This document shows, one piece after another, positions 45,387-58,091 of a stretch of DNA of 64,000 nucleotides. The stretch lies in contig NC_080041.1 of NCBI RefSeq assembly GCF_012489685.1, positions 97,823,205 to 97,887,204 of the forward strand. Direction: 5' to 3'. A program made the position numbers and the translations under genes. The number at the start of each line of letters is the position of its first letter. The stretch's first letter is position 1. Source of the DNA: Lotus japonicus. Lineage: Eukaryota > Streptophyta > Magnoliopsida > Fabales > Fabaceae. The notes below the pieces were generated by a model that did not search any database, was not told the origin of the DNA, and saw nothing but the letters and a program-made list of their open reading frames with translations.

Positions 45387-47094
45387 ACTCTAGAAGAGTA
45401 TATAAATACTCTAATTCGCAAGTATCGCATGTATTTTGAGGAGTGACATATAAAAATGTAAATTAAAACATAAGATATTATTATGTGATTGATAGGAGAT
45501 TATTTCATTCTTTCAAAAGTAGATTGAAATTTGAAGACTTTATCGATAGTAAGAAAATAAAATATGATACATGTTTTTTCCGGCAAGATCAAAATAGCAT
45601 CTTAGCAAGACTTGTGACTACACAAATGTCATAAGAGCGGATTAGATGATCGATTTAGTAAAAGAATATCATGTCTCAACTAAAGGCCAAGAAGACAACC
45701 AGCGGTTGAGGTTATCACATTAAAGCAAGGCTTTCTATAATCAACCTTGTGCTCAGAAGATCCTTCATAAAGGCATCCTAAGAATCTAGAGTGGTAATGA
45801 CGACGAATATTGAGCCTATAAATGCATGTGTGGTCCATTTACACGACTCACTATTCATTTTAACAATCTATGAGTTCTTCTAAGTCTATGAGATTCTTTC
45901 CTAGCTCTCCCACGCCCCAACTTAAGTGTAAGAATGTCTTCTACAGGTACACCTTCGCCGTGTCCAAGCAGCTCCATCGTATCATCATCGCCACCATCTT
46001 GTTGGGACACTTGTCTCTGAATGATCTAGGGGCTTTAATTTTAAATAGGAACGTCCTTATGAAAATTTTCAGCAAAGATAGGAAGATAGTTACTTGGCCA
46101 TGGTAGCCAAAAGTGGCTATAAGTACTTGAGTTTATGGGTGGCGAGAAATGGATCATCAATGAAAGAGGTTCGAGTAGAAACTAGAAAGGGGCACCGAGC
46201 GGAACAATAAAAAAGAAGGGGTTTTCAACCTAAGATGAAACCCGTCACATGCTCTTATAGGAAGTTCATCCACATTGCAAGTTGACCTCGTCTTTAGTAT
46301 CTCGATGATTGCGATAAGTTTGTTTTCCTGAGATTTGTAAATTGTGAAAATCGACCCACGTCGGAAGTCAACCTTGGTTCTCTGAAGTATATTTACATGT
46401 GAGAACATGCGAGCGAAAAAGATGTAATTAGCAATTTATTCAAGAAATGCAATTTTTTATTCTCAGCAATGATGGACATAAGCGATCCATTTAAGGGGCG
46501 TAGTATGTGAGCGTCAAAAACATAATAAGCAAACAAATGAAATGTAAAGGGCTGAAAGATTGTAAATGAATTAAAATACTGAAAGGTAAAAGGGCCAAAA
46601 ACTAAATTCGAGAAATTTAAAGATTTGATTAATTGTTTGAGTTGTATATACAAATGAGACTAAACAATTACAACAATTATTATCCTTCCATGAAGTCTAC
46701 CACACTCTCTAGGCACACTAAGCATGTATACAAACATTGAGGATCACGACATCCTGTCACAAACTTCCAAACTGTCTTATCTACTAGTAGGTTTTCCTTC
46801 CCAAGTTGATCGACTGGCTCCAGCACCTTCATTTGACACGAAGCTCTCATATTTGTGGCAAGTGGATTTATTCGATCTGACTTTCTCCTCAAGTATAGAA
46901 CGAAAATATCACTTGAAGATTAATTAATTATAGCAAAACTCCCAAAATTCATGCATAATATTCCTTCCTTAAAAGTAGGAATTTTCTGTTAACAACAAAA
47001 ACTGCATTATCTCTTTTAGCACATGATTTATCTAGGAATTTTACTCAAGTAACGAAGTTAGGCTAACAACCTTTCACATTTCAAGGCTCAAATC
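45387..47094. other. Unassigned interval, no recognised gene
   Basis: Short open frames at 45870-46106 (+) and 46680-46892 (-, Cys-rich near CRDPQCLYTCLVC) have no family I recognise and lack supporting signals. No terminal repeats were found. It may be decayed retrotransposon. Confidence 0.45.
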
Positions 47095-47300
47095 AGCTAA
47101 CAATTGACATAGTCGATATATGGACTAATGACTGATTAATAGTTGATCTATCAGCTAACGATTGAATGACGGGTGATCCATCGGTTAACGACTAATTCTC
47201 GGTCAACCCATCGACTAATGACTAGTTGACCGCCAATCCATTGGCTAACAATTGATTATTAGTCAATCATCAACTAATAATTAACTGATCAGTTGTCATA
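47095..47300. repeat. Diverged minisatellite of about 45 bp
   Basis: Variants of GGTTAACGACTAATTCTCGG and TGATCCATC recur about five times with frequent base changes, for example GCTAACGATTGAATGACGGG and ACTAATGACTAGTTGACCGC. Confidence 0.6.
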
Positions 47301-47395
47301 TTCAAACAGTGGCAGAACCACGTTGGGGCAGGGGAGGGGCTTGGCCCACCCAAGGTTCAATAAATTTTTCTATATATATTTAATGCTGCAAAGGT

Positions 47396-47485
47396 AGATA
47401 TGTAAGTTGTGTTGGCCCAGTGGATTGATCTCTTGTTTTTACCTGCCTTTCAAGGGTTCGATCCCATCCCCATCAGTTTTTTTAG
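47396..47485 (+). mobile_element. tRNA-like SINE relic
   Basis: TGGCCCAGTGG fits a Pol III A box and GGTTCGATCCC a B box, 40-50 bases apart, followed by a T-rich tail. It is not a full tRNA. It lies in the left arm of the hAT-like element and has no clear target duplication. Confidence 0.5.
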
Positions 47486-47573
47486 TAATATTCAACAAGG
47501 TTTTTTAGATATGTTTTCATGTATTATTTTCTCTACTATTTTGTAAAATTTGTTCAAGGCTTAATGTATATTA

Positions 47574-49046
<1,473 letters not shown>

Positions 49047-49170
49047 TGTATATTATTTTATTTATTACTTAGTAAATTTTATACTATAATTAGTGCAAGA
49101 ATTAAAACAATCATATCTTTTTTCTTTGCATAGAAACATGAGTGTTGGAAATATAATAGTCCTAGGACAT

Positions 49171-49184
49171 TTTTTTTTTGTTCT
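49171..49184 (-). mobile_element. Micro-insertion with imperfect 16-bp direct repeats
   Basis: On the minus strand AGAACAAAAAAAAA lies between AATAGTCCTAGGACAT (49155-49170) and AATAGTCTTAGAGCAT (49185-49200), 13 of 16 alike. It appears to be an older member of the micro-insertion class. Confidence 0.4.
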
Positions 49185-50018
49185 AATAGTCTTAGAGCAT
49201 AAAATCAATAAATAAATTTCTCTAAAAAAACCTAATAATCAAGAGTAAAAGATTGATTTATTTTTTCCAATAGAATCACTTTTGAGTGTGATAAATTAAA
49301 AAAGTTAATGTAAAAAATAACTCGAGATTAAAAACACTGAAAAAAATGAAAAAAATAAATTTCTAACATTATTAATACAACTTATAATACATTTTCAATG
49401 AGTATATATATATATATTAGTTTAATTATTTTTTGTGTGTATATTTGTGTTTATTACTAATTAAAAACTTTAATTTATTTTTAACTTTCTTAGCCCCTCA
49501 TGCTATTTTTTCTGGTTCCGCCACTTTAATCAACGAATCAACTACCGACACATGTAGTTGAATTTTTCCTATTTTTAGTTTCGAACAATAATATTCTCAT
49601 AAGTAACATGCATGGAGATAAATAATTAAATATTCGATATCTTCTAGCTCTACGTCGATCGTGCCATGCCGAGCTTTTTACTACTTTCTCTTATCTCATC
49701 TTAGTGTTTTTCAAAATGATATTTTAAAATTAGTCTAACTAAATTCCAACCAATTCTTTCAAAAAAAATTCGAATCAAACTTCATGTTCTCATATCATTA
49801 TTATCAACAAAGCCGGACGTTCAAAAAAGAAAAAACCGGCATCGCAACTATTTCATCATCTTAATTATGATTTATGAGTAGTTCTTGCATGGGCACAAGT
49901 GTCTATAAATTGAAACCAATTAAAAGAATTTATTGAAATAATAATAAAAAACGTTAAATTCTTTGCAAAAGTTATTTTCATACTTTTCTAAATTTCTGTA
50001 CAAGAAAAATCACCATAT

Positions 50019-50036
50019 ATATTTTTTGGTAAACAA
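50019..50036 (-). mobile_element. Micro-insertion: 18 bp with 14-bp target duplication
   Basis: On the minus strand TTGTTTACCAAAAAATAT is flanked by AAAAATCACCATAT at 50005-50018 and 50037-50050. The TTTACCAAAAAA end is like that of the SINE and LINE tails in this window. Confidence 0.6.
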
Positions 50037-50050
50037 AAAAATCACCATAT

Positions 50051-50780
50051 CTTATTAGCTGCATTTTCCAATTGATTTCCAAGATATATACGACATGCAT
50101 CCAAGTAACGACCTCCCCCAAATGTCCAAATTTTAAACACTTAACTGTTAGTCAACCATGGTGGGGGCTTCATGCATGAATAATCCAGTTGGCTACTAAT
50201 CATTGTAGTTTTTTTACAATAAATAGTTACTAATTTAATTTCTAAGAAGGTTTGTCGCTTTATTCGCATGTTGGTTCAAAGAATTACTTTAATGAAATAG
50301 AGTACAAAATTATAGGAAGACTAAACTTGCTCTTGGTTGATCCTTAGCATTAAGTTTTCCTTTAAGCATCATGTTAAAATATATAATCTCGTTAGTTATG
50401 GCATTGTGCCTTTTTGGAAGTAACAGTTTGGGGTATGTGTGTACCGGACTTAAAAAATCTTCATTAAATATTATATAAATTTTTAATTATAAAAATTATT
50501 TAAATACAACTCTTCGTTTTTTTATAGTACTAAATTTATCTATTATTGTATCAACATAGATTTTTTCAGCAATTTCTCTCTTGATATAGACAATTTATAA
50601 TAAATTTCTGAGAAGATCATCTTCAATTATGTTGCGAAGCTGAGTCTTAACAAAAAAAAATCTATTTAAAAATACATATAATCGATGGAAATTTTAAAAT
50701 TCTTGGAGGCGGTGACCGCTGCCAACCCCTCCCTAGATACGCACCGATCGTACCATATCAAGTGATAATATAGAGATCCT
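50051..50780. other. Non-coding interval left of the gypsy element
   Basis: A/T-rich sequence with no recognised gene or element end. The same is true of 49527-50004. Confidence 0.5.
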
Positions 50781-51103
50781 TGCTGGACTGGGCGAGACCC
50801 TAGGGTCCCTCGCCCAGGGGACTCAGCCTTAGGCGCGGAACATGCCTGGGCCTTGGGCCGCTCTCCCCAAGGCCCAACCGGCCCATTTAGACAAATTAAA
50901 GGCACGAATGCCCAACCCCAAATCTATAAATAGGGGACGGTTAGCAATTGTAAGGGACTCTTAGCTCATTTGACAATAACAACATTGAAATTCAGTTATA
51001 TTTTCTCTCCCTAAGCAGTTGAGAGCTCATCTCTCTAAAATCTTCGATCACATTCCACACACTCTTGGCACTATGCCTTGATTCTATGTTCTTGGCGAGA
51101 ACA
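50781..51103 (+). repeat. 5' LTR of the gypsy element
   Basis: It is homologous to 63696-64000 and includes CTATAAATAGGGGACGG, a strong TATA box, about 150 bases before its end. It ends GAACA just before the primer-binding site. The exact 5' border is uncertain by 3-4 bases. Confidence 0.88.
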
Positions 51104-51104
51104 T

Positions 51105-51122
51105 TGGCGCCGTCTATGGGGA
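51105..51122 (+). other. Primer-binding site of the gypsy element
   Basis: TGGCGCCGTCTATGGGGA lies one base after the LTR and has the usual TGGCGCC start of plant gypsy sites. I have not assigned the tRNA. Confidence 0.75.
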
Positions 51123-51237
51123 CCGATAAATTTTGATTCCCGGACTACGTGGATCGTGATTTGAAGGAGAAATTCTTCGGTTTTCTGTGAGACATTTCGT
51201 CAATTCTTGAGTTTTTGGTGAACGTTCTTCGGTGTCA

Positions 51238-51843
51238 ATGGAAACACGTCGCAGACGACATGAAGAAGATCCCGTGCGACGACGCATTTCGCCGCCGCGT
51301 CGCGTTCGGGGCCGACCGCGCCACCAGACGATTCACCGCGAGGAAGCAACTCCAGTAACTCCTCCAGCTCCGCCCCCGCCTCCTCCGTCTCCAACACCTC
51401 CGCTGCCTTCTCCACCGACATCACCAGAACAAAGAAGGTCGCCAGAGCAGTCACCTGTGGTTTCAGGAGGAGAGACGCAAGCACCTCAAGCTCCGATCTC
51501 CAGCCAAGATTGGAGACGCTTGATCAGCAACATCGACGATATAAGGCAACATAACGACTATCTTCAGGAGCATCTAGAGTACTATCGTCACGAGCAGCAG
51601 GACGAAGGAGAGCGCGAGGCAGAGGCTGTGGCTGAATTCGAGCCATTTTCAGCAGCGGTAAGGGAAGTGGCCATTCCAGATAATATGAAGAATATAGTCC
51701 TCGAAACATACAGTGGAAAAGCAGATCCTAAGGAACACCTACTGTATTTCAATACAAAGATGGTGATTAGCACCGCTTCAGACGCAGTCAAATGCAGAAT
51801 GTTTCCAGCAACTTTTAAAGGTACAACAATGACGTGGTTCACA
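51238..51843 (+). pseudogene. Gypsy gag, first part, cut by the CACTA insertion
   Basis: The frame starts at the ATG at 51238 (an earlier GTG at 51232 is in frame but not needed). It encodes a basic Arg-rich start (METRRRRHEEDPVRRR), a Pro-rich segment at residues about 40-65 and the start of the retrotransposon gag domain (LETYSGKADPKEHLLYFNTK). It ends in TTMTWFTH at the CACTA target site. The remaining frame to 51867 is transposon sequence. Confidence 0.88.
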
Positions 51844-54800
51844 CACTACGAGAAAAACGGTATTTAGCGGCGGTTTTTTAGTGGCGGTTGGGGTAGCCGC
51901 CGCTAGCACACCAAGTTAACTATAAGGTTTGTATTGTTGTAATATTAAATTTTTCTCGAAATTTCGCTCCAAGCAGCGGTCACGATTTTAAATCCCCGCC
52001 TTCCCCAATTTGATAACAATCGACCCTCTTCTCAAAATAAACAATTGAAACCCTATTCCCCCAAATTTCCAAATCCACATTCCCTATTTCCTTGAAACTG
52101 CTCCATTGCTCCCCTGCTTCACCCCCTTTCGTTGTTGACAAGCAGGGGGATGCACCAGCTTCACCATGTTCCCAGTTCCTTCACCGCTTCACAACTTCGT
52201 CGAGTCTTGATGGCTTCAAAGCTTCCTCAGTTCCTCATCGCTACCCTCGGATCCCTTCCTTCGTTTTCCATTCGATGTCCTCGAGCTCCATCTTTGTTCG
52301 CCGTTCTAGCTCTGTTTCTGCTCGCCAAAAAATTTCCATTTGCACTGGGTTTTCTTCCTCAGGTAATAACACTTCTGGACCTTGACTTTGTTCGTTGTTA
52401 CTTGACTTGTTAGTTGCTGTTGTTTGGCACGCCGTTTAGGTTTAAGGCCCTTTCTTCTCTCTGTTCATTACAAAGTCTGGAATGTTGGGGTTGTGCTGTT
52501 TTGCTTCTGGAAGAGAGACTCGTGGTGCTGTTATCCTATTTTTTCTTGTGGATGTTTTGCTGCTCTTGTTAGGGCCTCTTAATGATTAATGAGATTCTGG
52601 AATGTTTTTTTTGGCTTTTGAGGCTGTGTTGCTGGTGTTTATATGTTTGCAAGGGCTCTTAATCTTACTAGTCCCTTGGGTCTGTGGGTTTTTTTTTTAA
52701 AGGGATGGTGTTTTGCTTGGTTTGATTGGAAGGGCTCTGTTGCCTCATTTTTGTAGGTAGCGATAGGAAGCAAAGAGCTCCTCTTTTCTTTGCATTGCTA
52801 GGCTCTGGACCTCTGGTAGTTCTCTTAGTTTTTGTTCTGTTTGATTATCAGCTTATTGATTATTTACTGGTTTAGAATTAGAGCAGCACATTTCAACAAA
52901 GGTCCCCCTCATGGTGTAAGACAAGGAATTAAAGCATGAATTGAAGTCAGCGATATATGTTGACGACTTTTGATCTCACCTTCTTTTTAAATCTCTTCAA
53001 GTATGAGTGGCCTCTTTTTTGTTTTTTATGACACAGGGTTACTACTTGAATAACATTATGCTTCAACAAGTGACTCTTTTGATTCAGGAAGTATGTGAAG
53101 GGAAGGGTTGGGTATTTCTAAGCGAACCTTAAGAAGTAAAGGCTTGGTAAAACAAATTTTTGTTACCTTGATGCTCACCAGAATGTAAAATGGCTTTTGT
53201 GGAAGTCTGATGGTATTTTGTTTGGTCATTTCTAGGATTTCTGCAAAGGCAGTTGCGTGGAAATTGGTAATATCACTTACAGAAGGAGAACCATACTTCT
53301 TTACATTTGGAAAATCAGAGGTAGTTAATCTATATATGGAGATATGCTTCCTGTTTAATGAAAACTAATGAAAGAAGTAGCAACTGCTTCTCATGTTGAA
53401 CAACTATCGAATGTAAAGGGCCTCTTTTTTTTTTTTTTATTATTGTCAGTTTGTTTCTTCATCTGATTAGGGGGACTCACTCCTTGCTGCTCTTCCAATG
53501 ACAGATTCTCTTTTATGTTCTTAATTTTCTGATGTTGGAAAGGCTTATATGAGCAAATTGGCATGACAGGTTAGCTATAAGAATCTCTTTGGTTTCTCAT
53601 GCTGCAATTTTAAAAACATGTATGAAGTCACTTTGTGAAAATTGATATATCAATATCCTAGACTGGCTAATTTTCAGGTTTTTGGTGCTCTTGTCGTTGA
53701 AAAGCTTCTTTCTGTTCCTACCATGCCCATGTACCGGTGTAAGTTACTATTTAGTATTTACTCAAATTTTGTGAGAATAACATGATTTTTCTGTTTGAGC
53801 CAAAGTCACTATTTACTCAAATTTTGCTTTTTATTCTACTAATACCATTTTTTTATTTCCAGGTATAGAACATTTGAGCCAAAGTCTATGAGGTCTCATC
53901 ACCAATTTCTGTATCTTTTCTTTTGATTATATCGATGTTGATTCTCACCTCTTCATCATCCTCTCAAGCATTCAAAATTAATTGTTGGAGGCAAAGATGG
54001 CTAGGTGGTGAAGCTTTCAGAAGAATACAGGCTTTGGGCTCAAAAAATACTGTTTCAAGTCAATGACACCCTCTGTGAGTCCAATTAAAGTCTCCTGTAG
54101 AAATGTCTTTTTACTTTTATGAACCTTGTGCATTTCAGTTTTTCTTTTGATCTACTCCATGTCAGAATCATATGTAACAATTACAAGTAGTCTTGTTTAC
54201 AATAAAAATTCATCTTTGATTGTTTTACCAAATTCCTTGCATAAGGGAACGTAGTCTGCAACGTTTTCTTTGATGTTCATCTTTGATGGTTTTCTTTGCT
54301 TGACATAGTTATATATATATAGGGAGAGTGAGAGGTATGATTAGATTGAAAATGAATTTTTTTTTATCAGGTATTGGCAACAGTGCTTAAATGATACCTA
54401 TATATACATATGTTGCCATATAAATTTAATTTACAATTAAAAAGTGTTGTCTTATTTACAATTTTATCATATATGATGTGTATAACTATTTAATTTTTTA
54501 TGTAATGGTAGAGAAAGAAATCAGATATAAAAAACGTGTCTAAAATCCGCAAAAAAATAAAGTTTGGCTTTAGTGGCGCTTCAAACCGCCACTAAATGAT
54601 GAAAAATAAAAAAGCACTGCTTTATATATAGCGGCGGTTGTAACCGACGCCAAAACACAACGTAAAATATAGCGGTGGTTAGAGGTGACGCTATCAGAAC
54701 CGCCGCAAAAAATTTAGCGTCGCCAGATTTCACTTCGCTTTTTTAACCGACGCTATGTGTTTTTAGCTCCTTTTAGCGGCGGCGGCGGTTAGAACCGCCG

Positions 54801-54846
54801 CTAAAGACAAAATTAACTGCCGCTAAATCCCGTATTTTTTGTAGTG
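51844..54846. mobile_element. Non-autonomous CACTA element, 3.0 kb, inserted in gag
   Basis: Left end CACTACGAGAAAAACGGTAT and right end, read inward, CACTACAAAAAATACGGGAT match. Subterminal TTTAGCGGCGG repeats occur in both arms. A 3-bp duplication, ACA, flanks it (51841-51843 and 54847-54849). No transposase is seen. The interior looks like a captured gene: an ATG frame near 52209 (MASKLPQFLIATLGSLPSF), then exon-like islands bounded by AG and GT near 53230-53320 (AKAVAWKLVISLTEGEPYFF) and 53678-53739 (ALVVEKLLSVPTMPMYR). I do not recognise the gene. Confidence 0.9.
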
Positions 54847-54849
54847 ACA

Positions 54850-55967
54850 ACTCTTCCGTGAGGATCCATCACCAACTTCAGAGATTTTTCGTCCAAATTC
54901 CTCGTCCAGTTCTCAGCAAGCAAGACTAAGCAAGTGATGATCGAGGACTTGTACAACGTGCGTCAGTCTGAAGGAGAGACTCTGAAACAATATGTGAAAC
55001 GATTCAGTGCTGCGCCAGTAAAGATTGAGGAGTCGGAGCCGAATGCCCGTGCTCGGGCCTTCAAGAACGGTCTACAACCTGGGAAGCTAAATAGCAAACT
55101 GAGTCGTAAGCCGGCCAAATCGATGGCCGAGGTGCGCGCGCGGGCGAACACGTACATGCTTGATGAAGAGGACGACGCTTTCAAGCGAAGAAGAGCGAAG
55201 GTGGAAAAGGATGGTGATCAAAGGGACGCGTCGCCAGAGGATAAAGCGAGCAAAGGCAAGGCTGAAGGGAGTAAAAGGCGAGTCAGGAAAGTCCGGACAA
55301 CGGAAAAGACAACGAAAGATCCCTTGTATCCGAGGAAGGACAATTTCGAGCGTTGCCGGCCCTGGCACCAGGCTGACTCTCGCCGGCGTGGAGAGTCGGA
55401 AAAGAGTCTAAGCGCTCATCTAACGGAGCTGCTCCATGAGGTCAAGGCGACCCATGCCGTTGAGGAGGGCGAAAGGGAAGCGGACCCACCGCGACCAAAA
55501 TCAGATAAGACTAAGTGGTGTGAGTACCACCGGTCAGCGGGACATGATACAGGGGATTGTTTCACTTTAGAGAATGAGATCGAGAGGCTCATCAGAGCAG
55601 GGCGAGCACAGCTAAATGACCGCAATGAGTGTTGGAACGACGAACGACAGCAGGGAAACAGGTATAGGAACTCTTGCCAGCAGGATGATCGCCGACGGGA
55701 GGATCGTCGCCGCACGCCGAGCGCAGAAAAGAAGGAAACACTGACTACCAAGAAAAAGAATGCAGAGGAAACATTTAATAAAGATCTCGAGCCGCCAGTG
55801 GGCACAATTAATACAACTGCAGGTGGTTTCGGCGGAGGGGGAGATACAGCTTCGACGAGAAGAAGACATGTCAGGGCAGTAACCTCGGTGCAACAATACC
55901 AAGTTCCTTTTGGTTTCCAGCATCCGGATATAGTGATCTCATCAGCGGATTTTGAGGGAGTCAAATG
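54850..55967 (+). pseudogene. Gypsy gag, second part
   Basis: The gag frame resumes after the CACTA element. A TGA lies a few codons in (near 54859), and the long open stretch starts at about 54937. It includes DLYNVRQSEGETLKQYVKRF (retrotrans_gag), a highly charged linker, and a zinc-knuckle-like CEYHRSAGHDTGDC at 55518-55560. It ends at the 55968 insertion. Strong Lys/Arg content fits an RNA-binding nucleocapsid. Confidence 0.88.
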
Positions 55968-57176
55968 AAGGTATGAAAAACGGTAGAAAGGGGGGGTTTG
56001 AATAACGTTTTCAAGATAAAGCTTCCACCTTAAAGATTTTGACAAATCTTTCGAGAACTTAAGTGCTAAAGATAAGAGATGGAAAGGCACACGAGGATTT
56101 TATCCTGGTTCACTTGATAAATCACTCAAGCTACTCCAGTCCACCCGTTAAGGTGATTTCTTCCTTCTTAGAATGAAGGCAATCCACTAATCAGGTAAGA
56201 GTTACAACTGCACTTGAAACCTACAAGTGACTAACAATTACACTGACTTAGCTCACACTAAGATTCACTCTCTTAGTCTTTTCTAGGATCCGATCAACCT
56301 TGATCTCCTAAAGGAACTAAACAAACTGTTTATCAAAGAATTGTTTACAAGAGATTTGCTTCTAAAAAGCTAATAGTAAACTCAATGAATTTCAGATGAA
56401 AGAAAGCTTAGAAGAATTTGAATTTGTCTTGCGCGTATATGAATGCTTCTAGCCGCTTCTTTCAGTCTTCAGCCTCTTTTTATACTCCAAGGATTAGGGT
56501 TGAGCGTTGCATGGGAAATGCTACCGTTGGAGGGCAGTTCTGGAAAATCCAGCTTCTGCTGTGTCTGAGACTGTAAGGTAGGTCGTCAGGAAGGTACAGT
56601 TGCTTTTGTACTTGGATAGTGACTTGACCTTTAAACCTAGGAGACTTCTGATCAGGGGAATGCTTCATGTTGGAACTTGTGAAGCCGGTTGATCAGAGTC
56701 AGAGGGAAAGCCCAGATCCTCTGACCATTGTATCTTCTGATTCTGAACTCAGAGGGAAGTACATGGTCTTCAGAGTATCTTGCTTCTGGACATCAGAGTT
56801 TCCACTATTCAGCTTCTGGATCTTCAGAGTCTTCTACGCCATCAGAATATCTGAGCCTTCAGTGTTTCTTGGTTATCAGACTTTCTGGATCTTCAAAACT
56901 TCTAGTGACTGAGTCCACATCAGAGTTTGTATAACTTCAGAACTTCTGAAGCTTTTCCATTGTTCATACTGAACATGGTGAATGCGAAAGCGTTGCTTGG
57001 GACACTCTTTAAGCACAGTGCTTCTGATTTGTGTGAGATAGAATATAGGGCAGAGCCTGTAAATAGCACACTCAGAAAAACACGTTAGAGTACCACAATT
57101 GTTCATATCAAAAGGCTAACTTGTAATCATCAAAACATAGAGTTGTACTACTAGATCAAAACTTGATCTTACATCA
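55968..57176. mobile_element. 1.2-kb non-coding insertion between gag and protease
   Basis: The flanking gypsy sequence resumes at 57177, and AAATG is present on both sides (55963-55967 and 57177-57181), a possible 5-bp target duplication. If one base pair is shifted the insert reads TG...CA, so it may be a solo LTR. No coding and no internal repeats were found beyond TCAGAGT/CTTCTGA motifs (56690-56950). The family was not identified. Confidence 0.6.
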
Positions 57177-58091
57177 AAATGCACAAAGATGATCCGGTGG
57201 TCGTTATAGTTCAGATCAACAGCTTTAATGTTCGCCGAGTACTCCTAGATCAAGGTAGCTCCGCCGATATCATTTACGGGGACGCGTTTGATAAGTTGGG
57301 ATTAACCGATAAGGATTTAATGCCCTATACGGGAACACTAGTGGGGTTCTCAGGCGAGCAAGTGTGGGTGCGTGGTTATATAGATTTAGACACCGTTTTC
57401 GGGATAGAGGACAACGCCAAACTCCTTCGCGTGAGGTACTTAGTGATACAAGTTGTAGCCTCATACAACGCTATCATTGGGAGGAATACCTTAAACCGTT
57501 TGTGCGCCGTCATTTCAACATCCCATCTTGCAGTAAAGTACCCACTGCTCTGTGGAAAGGTGGGAAAAATTATTGTAGTCATTCTCGGGGCGGTGGACTA
57601 CTTTACTAAATGGATAGAGGCTGAACCTTTAGCAAGCATAACAACAACCAAGATAATAAGCTTTTATTGGAAAAGGATCGTGTGCCGATTCGGAGTGCCA
57701 AGGGTGATCGTCTCGGATAATGGGACGCAATTTGCAAGCAATCAGACTAAGGAATTTTGTGAGGAAATGGGGATCCAGAGGAGATTATCGTCGGTAGAGC
57801 ACCCTCAAACCAATGGTCAGGCGGAGTCGGTGAACAAAGTCATCTTGCGAGGATTGAAACGCCGACTCTCGGATGCCAAGGGGGCCTGGTTGGATGAACT
57901 TCCGATTGTGATTTGGTCATATAACACGACGCAACATTCGTCTACAGGAGAAACACCGTTCAGGATGACATACGGGGCGGATGCTATGCTCCCCGTAGAG
58001 ATCGACAACAGCTCATGGCGAGCAGCGCCGAAGTTTGAAGGCGAGAATGCTTCAAATATGGCGATGGAGTTGGACCTGCTATCAGAGACAC
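57177..58091 (+). pseudogene. Gypsy protease fused in frame to integrase; RT and RNase H deleted
   Basis: The frame begins with the aspartic protease region (DQGSSADIIY at residues 24-33 of the open frame). Near residue 130 (about 57568) it jumps straight to the integrase core, whose acidic residues are visible in VDYFTKW (D140), SDNGTQF (D180) and NGQAE (E216). The roughly 2-kb segment for reverse transcriptase, RNase H and the integrase zinc finger is absent, yet the frame stays open. The frame is cut by the solo LTR at 58092. The element depends on others for replication. Confidence 0.9.

Noticed and set aside
46680..46892. Small Cys-containing minus-strand open frame that might be a secreted peptide
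   Set aside because: It lacks a signal peptide and a known cysteine pattern, and lies in unassigned, probably decayed sequence.
51232..51237. Earlier GTG start for the gypsy gag frame
   Set aside because: An ATG follows two codons later at 51238 and non-ATG initiation is not needed in a plant element.
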